DNA of 64,000 nt, from assembly GCF_024749165.1 (NCBI RefSeq), contig NZ_CP087190.1, positions 4,995,501 to 5,059,500 of the forward strand. Reading direction: 5' to 3'. The stretch's first letter is position 1, and each line of letters begins with the position of its first letter. Shown piece after piece: positions 1-8,715 of the stretch. The stretch is from Pseudomonas sp. B21-023. Its GTDB lineage: Bacteria; Pseudomonadota; Gammaproteobacteria; Pseudomonadales; Pseudomonadaceae. The position numbers and the translations under genes are program-made. The notes below the pieces were generated by a model. That model had not been told where the DNA came from. It was given only the letters and a program-made list of their open reading frames with translations, and searched no databases.

Positions 1-763
1 CCCTGCACATCCAGCGGTCACCGGCACGCGCAACAGCACCACCGACCTCGCCGGCCCACTGCGCGCCTACGGTGAGCAGATGGCCGGCGAACTGGACGAT
101 ATCTGCGGCTACATTTTCATGCAAAAGTCACCGTCCTGTGGCCTCGAACGGGTCAAGGTCTATCAGGAAGACAGCCGCCCGCCTCACCATGGCCGCGGTG
201 TCTATGCCGCGGCTTTCTGCGCCCTGCGCCCGGACCTGCCGGTCGAGGAAGAAGGTCGCCTGCACGACCCGGTACTGCGAGAAAACTTCATCGCCCGTGT
301 GTATGCCTACGCCGACTGGCAGCAGCAGCTGCGCCAGGGCATGAGCCGCGGCGCTCTGATTCGCTTCCATGCCCGCTACAAGTACCTGTTGATGGCCCAC
401 AACCCCCAGGCGTACCGAACCCTTGGCCGCCTGCTTGGCAACATGCGCCGGGACGACGACCCGTTGCAACTCGGCCTGCAATACTTCAGCCAGCTGATGC
501 AGGCCCTGCGCCGATGCGCCAGCCGCGGCACCCACGGCAATGTGCTGCAGCACCTGAGCGGGTACCTGCGCAACAACCTGGGCCAAAGCGACAAGGCCGA
601 GCTGCAGCAGGTCATCGGCCAGTACCAGAGAGGCGTAGTGCCGCTGGTGGTCCCACTGACCCTGCTCAAGCACCATTTGCGCTGCCATCCCGACCCTTAC
701 CTGTTGCAACAGGCCTACCTGCAACCCCACCCGGAAGACCTTGGATTACGCAATGCCATCTGA
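1..763 (+). CDS. ybgA: YbgA-like protein, 5' end cut by window edge (DUF523/DUF1722)
   Basis: The frame is already open at base 2, so the N-terminus lies outside the window. The visible part begins in the tail of a DUF523-like domain (motif KSPSCG with its conserved cysteine) and continues through an all-helical DUF1722 domain (about residues 95-220 of the visible protein, with RFHARYKYLLMAHNP). Proteins with this DUF523-DUF1722 architecture are often encoded next to DNA photolyase, as in the E. coli ybgA-phr operon, and the same arrangement is seen here with phrB two genes downstream. The biochemical function is not established. The stop codon overlaps the start of the following MerR-type gene, which suggests translational coupling. 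Confidence 0.85.
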   Translation, partial: PAHPAVTGTRNSTTDLAGPLRAYGEQMAGELDDICGYIFMQKSPSCGLERVKVYQEDSRPPHHGRGVYAAAFCALRPDLPVEEEGRLHDPVLRENFIARVYAYADWQQQLRQGMSRGALIRFHARYKYLLMAHNPQAYRTLGRLLGNMRRDDDPLQLGLQYFSQLMQALRRCASRGTHGNVLQHLSGYLRNNLGQSDKAELQQVIGQYQRGVVPLVVPLTLLKHHLRCHPDPYLLQQAYLQPHPEDLGLRNAI

Positions 764-1622
764 CGAACTGCTGCCCATCGGTGAGGTGGCGCGGCTCACC
801 GGCGTCAATCCGGTCACCCTGCGCGCCTGGGAGCGTCGCTACGGCCTGATCAAGCCCCAGCGCACACCCAAAGGCCACCGCCTCTATCCACAAGACCAGG
901 TACAAAGGGTCCAGGCCGCGCTACGCTGGCTGGAGCGCGGCGCCGCAATCAGCCAGGTGCGCGAGCTGCTGGACAACACCAAGGCCGCCACGCCAACCCT
1001 CCAAGGCGAATGGGGCGAAAGCGTCGAGCAATTGATCACGGCGATCGCCCGCCTTGCCCAGCGCCCCCTGGACCAGCTGTTGAACCAGATGATGGCCCTC
1101 TACCCTGCCGTGACCGTGTGCGAATACCTGCTCCTGCCCCTGCTGGAGTCCCTCACCCTGCGCTGGCAAACCCATTTCGATGCCCGCCTGGAGCAAGTGT
1201 TCTTTCACACCTGGCTGCGCAGCAAGCTGGGGGCGCGGGTCTATCACGACGGCCACTCGCTCACCGGCCCCTGCGTGCTGCTCGCCCGTACGGACGATAC
1301 AGCCTTCGACCCGGAGTTCTGGCTCTGCGCCTGGCTGCTGAGCAGCAATGGCCACCCTCTGGAGATTCTCGAGTGGTCGGTCGAGCCTCGTCAGCTGCGC
1401 CAAGCCGTGGAGCGCTTACAGCCACAAGCGCTGCTGCTGCACCTCGGACGCCGCCCCGACCTCGCCGCACTGGGCCGCATGCTGAAGGAGATCACCGTGA
1501 GGAAACTCCTGGGCGGCGGCCGGGTCACTCTCCATGAGGCCGAGCTACGCGCATTGTCGCTATCCGATCTGTACTTGTTCGATAGCCCGCAAGCTGCCTT
1601 GCGCGGCCTTCAACAACCCTGA
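753..1622 (+). CDS. MerR-family regulator, LitR/CarH-like without a recognisable B12 site
   Basis: The N-terminal MerR winged helix (IGEVARLTGVNPVTLRAWERR, about residues 8-80) is followed by a helical four-helix-bundle-like segment and a Rossmann-like C-terminal domain, as in CarH/LitR photoreceptor regulators. The cobalamin signature DxHxxG is not visible. The W..EH motif of B12-binding CarH appears only as a tryptophan followed by EQ (LRWQTHFDARLEQ). This matches the class II LitR group described in P. putida (PplR-type), which lack B12 and act with other light sensors. The ATG at 753 was preferred; a TTG at 741 is also possible and sits closer to a GGAAG. The gene overlaps ybgA and lies 20 bp before phrB, so it probably controls its own light-response operon. 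Confidence 0.8.
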   Translation: MPSDELLPIGEVARLTGVNPVTLRAWERRYGLIKPQRTPKGHRLYPQDQVQRVQAALRWLERGAAISQVRELLDNTKAATPTLQGEWGESVEQLITAIARLAQRPLDQLLNQMMALYPAVTVCEYLLLPLLESLTLRWQTHFDARLEQVFFHTWLRSKLGARVYHDGHSLTGPCVLLARTDDTAFDPEFWLCAWLLSSNGHPLEILEWSVEPRQLRQAVERLQPQALLLHLGRRPDLAALGRMLKEITVRKLLGGGRVTLHEAELRALSLSDLYLFDSPQAALRGLQQP

Positions 1623-1642
1623 CCAACTTGGGCTCGTTTTCC

Positions 1643-3079
1643 ATGCAATTGATATGGCTACGCAATGACCTGCGTGTGGACGATAACACCGCTCTCGCGG
1701 CCGCCTGCCAGCGCGGCCCGACCGTGGCCCTGTGGGTCGCCAGTCCTGGCCAGTGGCTGGCCCATGACGACGCACCCTGCAAGGTCGACTTCTGGCTGCG
1801 CAACCTGCGGCTGCTGCGCCAGTCACTCGCGGCGCTGAATATTCCGCTGTTGATTCGCCAAGTCGATACCTGGGAAGACGTCCCGCAATGCGTGCTCGAT
1901 GTCTGCCGCCAGCACAGCATCGAGGCCGTGCACTGGAACGAGGAATACGGCATCAACGAGACCCGGCGCGACGAAGCGACTCGGAACCTGCTGCAACACG
2001 CAGGAATTGGCGCTACCGCCCACCTCGACCAGTTGCTGTTCAGGCCCGGTAGCGTGCTGACCCGCGCAGGCCAGTATTTCCAGGTCTTCAGCCAGTTCAA
2101 ACGGGTCTGCCTGGAACATCTGCACCGCAGCCTCCCCTCTCTCGTTCCACCTGTACGTCGTCAAGAGATGCTGGGTATTCACGGCGACGCCATACCCGAG
2201 CATATCGAAGGCTTCGAAGCACCTTCCGACGCCCTGCGCCAGCACTGGCCCGCCGGTGAGGATGAAGCACGGCAGCGGTTGCAGCGTTTTGTCGACGAAA
2301 CCGTCGAGGATTACGCACAACTGCGCGACTTGCCCGCCAAGGCCGGTACCAGCCAGCTTTCGCCTTACCTGGCTGCGGGTGTGGTCTCGCCACGTCAGTG
2401 CCTGCACGCGGCCCTTGGGAGCAACCGGGGTGAATTCGACAGTGGCAGCGTCGGTGTGCAGACCTGGGTCAACGAGCTGCTATGGCGCGAGTTCTACAAG
2501 CACACCCTGGTGGGTTATCCCCGGGTCTCGCGGCATCGCGCCTTCCGCCCACACACCGAGGCGCTGCCTTGGCGTGATGCGCCTGGCGACCTGCAAGCCT
2601 GGAAGGAAGGCCGCACCGGCTTCCCTATCATCGATGCAGCCATGCGTCAGTTGCTGCACACCGGCTGGATGCACAACCGGCTGCGCATGATCGTCGCCAT
2701 GTTCCTCAGCAAGAACCTGCTGATCGACTGGCGATATGGCGAGAGGCATTTCATGCGCCACCTGATAGACGGCGATCTGGCCGCCAACAACGGCGGCTGG
2801 CAGTGGAGCGCCTCTACAGGCACTGACGCAGTGCCCTATTTCCGCATTTTCAATCCTGTTACCCAGTCGCAGCGCTTTGACCCGAAGGGCATGTTCATTC
2901 GTCGATGGCTGCCGGAATTGAAGGGCAGGGACGATAAATCGATTCACTACCCGGTGAAATCTCCCGATCTATTTGCTACTAATAATTACTCGGGCCCGAT
3001 AGTCGATCTCGATAGCAGTCGCCAACGCGCATTGGAAGCCTTCAAAAGCTTGTCCAGCTGGCAGGATCAGGGGGCATAG
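1643..3079 (+). CDS. phrB: Deoxyribodipyrimidine photo-lyase
   Basis: This 478-residue protein repairs cyclobutane pyrimidine dimers using blue light and reduced FAD. The N-terminal alpha/beta domain starts MQLIWLRNDLRVDDN, as in class I CPD photolyases, and should hold the antenna chromophore. The helical FAD domain contains the conserved GRTGFPIIDAAMRQL, WMHNRLRM, and NNGGWQWSASTGTDAVPYFR segments (about residues 320-410). The ATG at 1643 gives the canonical N-terminus; an in-frame TTG at 1628 would add five unconserved residues. It follows the LitR-like regulator by 20 bp and precedes an SDR-like gene by 3 bp, which indicates one transcription unit. Confidence 0.97.
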   Translation: MQLIWLRNDLRVDDNTALAAACQRGPTVALWVASPGQWLAHDDAPCKVDFWLRNLRLLRQSLAALNIPLLIRQVDTWEDVPQCVLDVCRQHSIEAVHWNEEYGINETRRDEATRNLLQHAGIGATAHLDQLLFRPGSVLTRAGQYFQVFSQFKRVCLEHLHRSLPSLVPPVRRQEMLGIHGDAIPEHIEGFEAPSDALRQHWPAGEDEARQRLQRFVDETVEDYAQLRDLPAKAGTSQLSPYLAAGVVSPRQCLHAALGSNRGEFDSGSVGVQTWVNELLWREFYKHTLVGYPRVSRHRAFRPHTEALPWRDAPGDLQAWKEGRTGFPIIDAAMRQLLHTGWMHNRLRMIVAMFLSKNLLIDWRYGERHFMRHLIDGDLAANNGGWQWSASTGTDAVPYFRIFNPVTQSQRFDPKGMFIRRWLPELKGRDDKSIHYPVKSPDLFATNNYSGPIVDLDSSRQRALEAFKSLSSWQDQGA

Positions 3080-3082
3080 AGC

Positions 3083-3763
3083 ATGACACGTCGCTTCTGT
3101 ATTACGGGCGCCAGCCACGGACTTGGCCTGGCCTTGGTGGAGCAGTTGCTCGCGCGCGGGCACGAGGTTGCCGCCAGTGGCAGGGATAGCCAGGAACTCG
3201 ACAACCTGGGCCAACGCTACGGTGGGCACTTGGTGCGCCTTGGGGACCACTTGCCGGACGCCGCCCTGCGCCTCCCGAGCCGCTGGAGCGCGCTGGATTG
3301 CCTGATCATCAATGCCGGAACCTGCGATTACCTGCCCGTCGATGTGACGGATGCGCAACTGTTCGAACAGATCGTCAGCAGCAACCTGCGCGCCACCGAA
3401 CAGAGCCTGGTCGGCGCATTGCCGCATCTGGCCAAAGGTGACCAACCCCAGGTCATGGCCGTTCTAAGCCGTTACTCGGCATTGCAGTTGTACGAGCCGA
3501 ACCAGCCAGCCAGTGGCAGCAACAGCCTGCCACAGTGGCTTCGTCTGCAGCGTCCCGCCCTGAAGGCGCTGGGTATAGACCTGACCGTGGTGGCGCCACA
3601 ATCGCTGAAAACCCCGGTGACCTCGGCACAGGTCATTCCGGAGCCCTGGGCGGCGCAAAGTGCTGCCCAGGAGTTGCTGGCACGCCTGGGTCAGCGTCAA
3701 CCCGAACTGGTGCTTGAGGTTCTCGAGCCAGGCGAGTTGTGGCCGCTACCGAAGCACAGCTGA
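3083..3763 (+). CDS. SDR-like Rossmann protein with degenerate active site
   Basis: A 226-residue protein with the classical SDR nucleotide-binding motif TGASHGLG at residues 8-15 and a NAG motif after the fourth strand (INAGTCDYLPVD). Where active SDRs carry the YxxxK pair, the sequence reads GSNSLPQWLRLQRPALKALG, with no tyrosine and no lysine at the expected spacing. The protein may therefore bind a dinucleotide without being a normal oxidoreductase. It starts 3 bp after phrB stops and must be cotranscribed with the photolyase. A hairpin 4 bp downstream separates it from the convergent murI. The cellular role is unknown. Confidence 0.8.
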   Translation: MTRRFCITGASHGLGLALVEQLLARGHEVAASGRDSQELDNLGQRYGGHLVRLGDHLPDAALRLPSRWSALDCLIINAGTCDYLPVDVTDAQLFEQIVSSNLRATEQSLVGALPHLAKGDQPQVMAVLSRYSALQLYEPNQPASGSNSLPQWLRLQRPALKALGIDLTVVAPQSLKTPVTSAQVIPEPWAAQSAAQELLARLGQRQPELVLEVLEPGELWPLPKHS

Positions 3764-3766
3764 TAC

Positions 3767-3796
3767 ATGCAGGTGCGGGCTTGCCCGCTCCTGCAT
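3767..3796. terminator. Bidirectional hairpin between convergent SDR gene and murI
   Basis: ATGCAGG and CCTGCAT arms enclose a second CGGGC/GCCCG stem with a tiny TT loop, giving a 30-nt hairpin with two internal mismatches. It lies 4 bp after the SDR stop and 9 bp before the murI stop. The inner core resembles a REP sequence. There is no long T-run, so termination is inferred from position. Confidence 0.5.
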
Positions 3797-3804
3797 GGGT
3801 CAGC

Positions 3805-4602
3805 TCAAGGCAGGAAGCGCTGCACGCTGCCAGGCTGATGCCATAACAACGGCAAGACCTTCTGCAGGCGCTCCGGCTCTCCACTGCTCCAGAATGCAGT
3901 CGCCTGCGCCGGGCCCTCGCCGAGGAGCCCGCGTGCCTCCAGCAGCCTTTGCAGTTGGCGCGCCACGGCAGCCCCGGTGTCGATGATCGCCACCTCAGCA
4001 GGCACCATTTCGGCCAGCATCGGCCGCAGGAAGGGATAGTGGGTGCAGCCCAGGATCAAAGTGTCACAGCCGGCCGCCAGTAACGGCTTCACATAGCCTG
4101 ACAGCAATTGGCGCAGCTGCTCACTGAACAGGTCGCCCGCCTCGATACGCTCGACCAGCCCGGGGCAAGGCTGGGTGACCACCCGCACATCATTGGCGAA
4201 ACGGTCGAGCAAGGCGGCGAACTTGGCGCTCTGCAGGGTACCGGTGGTCGCCAGCACACCGACCACGCCGGAACGGGTCGCCGCCGCCGCCGGCTTGACT
4301 GCTGGCTCCATGCCCACCAGCGGCCAGTCCGGGTACAGCTCGCGCAGGTCAGCCACCGCAGCCACGGTGGCGGTGTTGCACGCCAACACCATGGCCTTGG
4401 CGCCCTGCTCGTGGAAAAACCCGGCGATGTGCCGCAGGCGCTGGCGAATGTAGTCCGGCGATTTCTCGCCATACGGCACATGGCCGCTGTCGGCCACGTA
4501 CAACAAGGACTCGCTGGGCAGCAGGCGCTGGATTTCGGCCAGCACCGACAAGCCGCCGACGCCGGAGTCCATCACGCCCACCGGCGCCGTGCGCTCAGCC
4601 AT
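3805..4602 (-). CDS. murI: Glutamate racemase
   Basis: Interconverts L- and D-glutamate to supply D-Glu for peptidoglycan. The 265-residue sequence has the glycine-rich start VGVMDSGVGGLSVL and both catalytic cysteines in their usual contexts: C75 in ACNTATV and C186 in LGCTHYPFL. The start MAERTAPVGV at 4602 is preferred; an ATG at 4614 would add four residues (MPRA). It is the last gene of the hemA-prfA-prmC-moeB-murI series, overlapping the end of moeB by 8 bp. Confidence 0.96.
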   Translation of the reverse strand: MAERTAPVGVMDSGVGGLSVLAEIQRLLPSESLLYVADSGHVPYGEKSPDYIRQRLRHIAGFFHEQGAKAMVLACNTATVAAVADLRELYPDWPLVGMEPAVKPAAAATRSGVVGVLATTGTLQSAKFAALLDRFANDVRVVTQPCPGLVERIEAGDLFSEQLRQLLSGYVKPLLAAGCDTLILGCTHYPFLRPMLAEMVPAEVAIIDTGAAVARQLQRLLEARGLLGEGPAQATAFWSSGEPERLQKVLPLLWHQPGSVQRFLP

Positions 4603-5350
4603 GGCGCGTGGCACACACGGCGCAGGCCGGATCGCGCTTGACCCGCAGCTCGCGCATGCGGGTACTCAAGGCGTCGATCAGCAACAGGCGCCCCACCAGT
4701 GGCTCGCCAAAACCGGCCAGCAGCTTCAGGGCCTCCAGTGCCTGCAGGCTACCGACCAGCCCCACCAACGGGCCGATCACCCCGGCCTCGCTGCAAGTCA
4801 GTTCGGCTTCGCTGCCATGGCCATACAGGCAGTGGTAGCAGGGGCTGGTGTCGCGCCGTGTGTCGAATACCGACAACTGGCCCTCGAGGCGGATCGCCGC
4901 GCCGCTGACCAGCGGTTTGCCAGCGGCGACGCAGGCGGCGTTGACCGCCTCGCGAGTGCTGAAGTTGTCGGAGCAATCCAACACCACATCGACTGCCGCC
5001 ACCGCGGCGGCCAGCGAATCCTCGTCCAGCGCCTGGCGATGGGCAATCAGGCTGACTTGCGGGTTGATCGCCTGCAGACGCCTGATAGCCGAGTCGACCT
5101 TGCTCATGCCGACGCTGTCGCTGTCGTGGATCACCTGGCGCTGCAGGTTGGTCAGGTCGACGGTGTCGAAATCGGCCAGGTGTAGCTCACCGACACCCGC
5201 CGCGGCGAGGTACAGTGCCACCGGCGAACCCAGCCCGCCCAGGCCGATGACCAAGGCCTTGCCGTGTTTCAGGCGCAACTGGCCGTCGATATCCACCTGC
5301 GATAACAAGATCTGCCGGCTGTAGCGCAACAGCTCCTGGTCGCTCAGCAT
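4595..5350 (-). CDS. moeB: MoeB/ThiF-family adenylyltransferase
   Basis: Activates the C-terminal glycine of a ubiquitin-like sulfur carrier (MoaD for molybdopterin, possibly ThiS) by adenylation. The 251 residues contain the ATP-binding loop GLGGLGS (36-42), the DFDTVDLTNLQRQ segment, a cysteine in ELTCSEAG (C186), and two zinc-binding CxxC pairs (C171/C174 and C243/C246). There is no C-terminal rhodanese domain, so it is the short bacterial type. It overlaps prmC by 7 bp and murI by 8 bp, which fixes it within the operon. Confidence 0.93.
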   Translation of the reverse strand: MLSDQELLRYSRQILLSQVDIDGQLRLKHGKALVIGLGGLGSPVALYLAAAGVGELHLADFDTVDLTNLQRQVIHDSDSVGMSKVDSAIRRLQAINPQVSLIAHRQALDEDSLAAAVAAVDVVLDCSDNFSTREAVNAACVAAGKPLVSGAAIRLEGQLSVFDTRRDTSPCYHCLYGHGSEAELTCSEAGVIGPLVGLVGSLQALEALKLLAGFGEPLVGRLLLIDALSTRMRELRVKRDPACAVCATRHG

Positions 5351-6174
5351 GGCAGGCGCCCCAGGCTGATGCGCTCATGGCCACCCAGGTCAACGCGGCT
5401 GACCACCTCGGTGAAGCCGCCGATCACCAGCAATTCACGAACCGCGGCGGATTGATCGTAGCCATGTTCGAGCAGCAGCCAGCCACCAGGCAACAGATGC
5501 CCTGGTGCCTGGGCGACGATCACGCGCAGATCGTCCAGCCCGTCTTCACCGGCCACCAGTGCGCTGCTGGGTTCGAAACGCACGTCACCGGCCACCAGGT
5601 GCGGGTCGGCGGCGCGGATGTAGGGCGGGTTGCTGAGGATCAAGTCGAAACGCTCACCGGCGAGGGCGTCGAACCAGTGGCTGGCACGCACCTGGACATT
5701 GCCCAGGCCCAGGCGCTGGCGGTTGCGCTCAGCCAGGGCCACGGCCTCGTCGATACGGTCCACCGCCGTCACCTGCCAACCAGGACACTCGCTGGCCAGG
5801 GCCAGAGCGATGGCCCCGGTGCCGGTGCCCAGGTCGAGCACCCGGGCGGGCTTGGGCGCAACCAGCTCCAGGGCGGTCTCCACCAGCAGCTCGGTGTCCG
5901 GGCGCGGGATCAGTGTGTGCGGCGCCACTTCCAGGTCCAGCTTCCAAAACCCTTGCTGGCCGAGGATATAGGCCACCGGTTCACCGGCGCGACGGCGCTC
6001 GAGGTAGCCGGCGAAGGCGGCTGCCGCCTCGCTGCTGACGATGCGCTCGGGCCAGGTGTGCAGGTAGCTGCGCGATTTGCCCAGGGCCGCGGCCAGGAGC
6101 AGCTCGGCGTCCAGCCGTTCGGTCGGCGAATCGGGCAACTGTGCATTGCGCAACAAGCTGGCGATGATGGTCAT
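5344..6174 (-). CDS. prmC: Release factor glutamine N5-methyltransferase
   Basis: Methylates the glutamine of the GGQ motif in RF1 and RF2 with S-adenosylmethionine. The 276-residue protein has an N-terminal helical substrate domain, the SAM motif LDLGTGTGAIALALA (about 113-127) and the catalytic NPPYI (182-186) that marks N5-glutamine methyltransferases. It starts one base after the stop of prfA, whose product is its substrate, so enzyme and target are made from one message. Formerly called hemK. Confidence 0.96.
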   Translation of the reverse strand: MTIIASLLRNAQLPDSPTERLDAELLLAAALGKSRSYLHTWPERIVSSEAAAAFAGYLERRRAGEPVAYILGQQGFWKLDLEVAPHTLIPRPDTELLVETALELVAPKPARVLDLGTGTGAIALALASECPGWQVTAVDRIDEAVALAERNRQRLGLGNVQVRASHWFDALAGERFDLILSNPPYIRAADPHLVAGDVRFEPSSALVAGEDGLDDLRVIVAQAPGHLLPGGWLLLEHGYDQSAAVRELLVIGGFTEVVSRVDLGGHERISLGRLPC

Positions 6175-6175
6175 C

Positions 6176-7258
6176 TCAGTCCCCCAGGGCAGCCAGCTGA
6201 TCGGCCTGGTATTCGGCCAGCAACGGTTCGATCACCGCGTCTACGCCACCGGCGAGAATATCGTCGAGCGAGTAAAGGGTGAGGTTGATGCGGTGGTCGG
6301 TGACCCGGCCCTGCGGATAATTGTAGGTACGGATGCGTTCGGAGCGGTCGCCCGAGCCGACCAGCAGCTTGCGCTCGCTGGCAATGGCGTTCTGCGCGGC
6401 GCTCGTCTGCATGTCGTTGAGCTTGGCCGACAACCAGGACATGGCGCGGGCACGGTTCTTGTGCTGCGAACGTTCTTCCTGGCACTCGACCACGATGCCA
6501 GTGGGCAAGTGGGTGATGCGGATCGCCGAATCGGTCTTGTTGACGTGCTGGCCACCGGCACCGGATGCGCGGTAGGTGTCCACGCGCAGGTCGGCCGGGT
6601 TGATCTCGATCGCCACCTGCTCATCGGGCTCGGGCAAAACCGCCACGGTGCAGGCGGAGGTATGGATACGGCCTTGCGACTCGGTTTCCGGCACACGCTG
6701 CACGCGATGCGCACCGGACTCGAACTTCAGCTTGCCGTAGACGCTGTCCCCTTCGACCCGGGCAATGATCTCCTTGTAGCCACCGTGCTCGCCTTCGTTC
6801 TCGGAGAGGATCTCCAGGCGCCAGCCGCGCTTCTCGGCATAGCGCGAGTACATGCGGAACAGGTCGCCGGAGAAGATTGCCGCCTCGTCGCCACCGGTGC
6901 CGGCACGGATTTCCAGGAACACGTTGCGCCCATCGTTAGGGTCCTTCGGCAGCAGCATGCGCTGCAGCGTCGACTCAAGGCCCACCAGTTGCTCCTTCGC
7001 CTCGCGCACCTCCTCGACCGCCATCTCGCGCAGGTCAGGGTCGGCGTCCTTGAGCAACGCCTGAGCACCTTCGAGGTCGTCCTGGACCTTGCGCCACTCT
7101 TTATAGGCCCCGATGACCGGTTCCACTTCGGCATATTCGCGGGAATAGGCGCGAAAGCGCGTCTGGTCGGAAATGACTTCGGCATCACCGAGCAACGCGG
7201 TGAGTTCCTCGAAGCGGTCCTGGAGCGTGTCCAGTTTGTTCAGCAGCGACGCTTTCAT
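6176..7258 (-). CDS. prfA: Peptide chain release factor 1
   Basis: Recognises UAA and UAG and triggers peptide release on the ribosome. The 360-residue length is standard. The GGQ motif is at residues 235-237 (GAGGQHVNK), and the codon-recognition tripeptide region reads RVPETESQGRIHTSACT, with PET at 190-192 as is usual in pseudomonads. The ATG overlaps the hemA stop by 4 bp. The neighbouring prmC supplies its methyltransferase. Confidence 0.97.
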   Translation of the reverse strand: MKASLLNKLDTLQDRFEELTALLGDAEVISDQTRFRAYSREYAEVEPVIGAYKEWRKVQDDLEGAQALLKDADPDLREMAVEEVREAKEQLVGLESTLQRMLLPKDPNDGRNVFLEIRAGTGGDEAAIFSGDLFRMYSRYAEKRGWRLEILSENEGEHGGYKEIIARVEGDSVYGKLKFESGAHRVQRVPETESQGRIHTSACTVAVLPEPDEQVAIEINPADLRVDTYRASGAGGQHVNKTDSAIRITHLPTGIVVECQEERSQHKNRARAMSWLSAKLNDMQTSAAQNAIASERKLLVGSGDRSERIRTYNYPQGRVTDHRINLTLYSLDDILAGGVDAVIEPLLAEYQADQLAALGD

Positions 7259-8532
7259 TGCGGGGATTTGTCCGTCGAGCCCTCGTCGAGGGCGAAGAGT
7301 TCCTGGGCCATGGCCAGCGCATCGACGCGGCCTTCGGCGGAGAGCTTTTTCAGTTGCACGCTGGGAGCATGCAACAGCTTGTTGGTCAGGCCCCGGGCCA
7401 GCTGCATGAGCACGTCCTCGGGGTTGCCGCCATTGGCCAGCAGGCGCTGGGCCTTCTGCAGTTCCTCGTCGCGCAGGCGCTCGCTCTGCTGGCGGTAGGC
7501 CTTGAGCACGTCCACCGCCGCCAGCTCGCGCAGGCGCACCATGAAGTCGTCCGCGCCCGCCGATACCAGTTCCTCGGCGGCCTGGGCCGCGCCCTGGCGG
7601 CTCTTGAGGTTTTCCGCGACCACTTCATGCAAGTCGTCGACGGTATAGAGGTAGACGTCGTCCAGCTCGCCGACCTGCGGTTCGATGTCTCGCGGCACGG
7701 CGATGTCGACCATGAAGATCGGCTTGTGCCGGCGCTGTTTCAGCGCACTCTCCACCGCGCCCTTGCCCAGGATCGGCAACTGGCTGGCGGTGGAACTGAT
7801 GACGATGTCACTGTTGGCCAGCTCCTGCGGGATGTCCGCCAGCAGCACCGCATGGGCACCGAACTGCTCGGCGAGGATACTGGCGCGCTCCAGGGTACGG
7901 TTGGCCACGACGATACGCCGCACGCCCTGCTCGTGCAGGTGACGGGCGACCAGGGTGATGGTCTCGCCGGCGCCGATCAGCAGCGCCTGGCTGCGGCCCA
8001 GGTCGGAGAAGATCTGTTTGGCCAGGCTGACCGCGGCAAATGCCACCGACACCGGGTTCTCGCCAATGGCGGTGTCGGTGCGCACCTGCTTGGCGGCACT
8101 GAAGGTGGCCTGGAACAGGCGCCCGAGCAGCGGCCCGACGGTGCCCGCCTCGCGCGCCACGGCGTAGGCCGACTTCATCTGGCCGAGGATCTGCGGCTCG
8201 CCGAGCACCAGCGAATCGAGGCCGGAGGCCACCCGCATCATGTGCCGGACCGCGTCGTGCTCCTCGTGGACATAGGCGCTGGCGCGCAGCTCGTCGAGGC
8301 TCAGCTGGTGATAGTCGGCCAGCCATTGCAGCACAGCATCGGCGGCAAGGTGGTCCTGTTCTATATAGAGTTCGCTACGGTTGCAGGTCGACAGGATCGC
8401 CGCTTCGCGGCTGGCGGTCAGTCGGCACAGCTGCTGCAGGGCATCGACCAGCTGCTCGGGCGTAAACGCCACGCGCTCGCGTACGTCTACCGAGGCAGTC
8501 TTATGGTTGATACCAAGGGCAAGAAAGGCCAT
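7255..8532 (-). CDS. hemA: Glutamyl-tRNA reductase
   Basis: Catalyses the NADPH-dependent reduction of glutamyl-tRNA to glutamate-1-semialdehyde, the first committed step of haem synthesis by the C5 route. The 425-residue protein has the catalytic C50 in LSTCNRSELY, the NADPH loop GAGE (187-190), and a C-terminal dimerisation helix region. It is the first gene of the minus-strand operon that continues into prfA. Its upstream region faces a 640-bp gene-free stretch holding a repeat element. Confidence 0.97.
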   Translation of the reverse strand: MAFLALGINHKTASVDVRERVAFTPEQLVDALQQLCRLTASREAAILSTCNRSELYIEQDHLAADAVLQWLADYHQLSLDELRASAYVHEEHDAVRHMMRVASGLDSLVLGEPQILGQMKSAYAVAREAGTVGPLLGRLFQATFSAAKQVRTDTAIGENPVSVAFAAVSLAKQIFSDLGRSQALLIGAGETITLVARHLHEQGVRRIVVANRTLERASILAEQFGAHAVLLADIPQELANSDIVISSTASQLPILGKGAVESALKQRRHKPIFMVDIAVPRDIEPQVGELDDVYLYTVDDLHEVVAENLKSRQGAAQAAEELVSAGADDFMVRLRELAAVDVLKAYRQQSERLRDEELQKAQRLLANGGNPEDVLMQLARGLTNKLLHAPSVQLKKLSAEGRVDALAMAQELFALDEGSTDKSPQ

Positions 8533-8715
8533 GCAAGATCGCTGGTTGGGACGTGAAGCCGATAATTGTCCTACTTCGCAGGTTTTAGAACAACCACCGT
8601 TCGCTATTGTGCTAATGCGGCCAGGCTATCGGCTGTCCCGCCACCTCTATCTGCCTTTGCCTTTTTAGAGCATGTGTATTGAAAGCTGCATGCGCATTCA
8701 TTCGTAGCGGCGACT

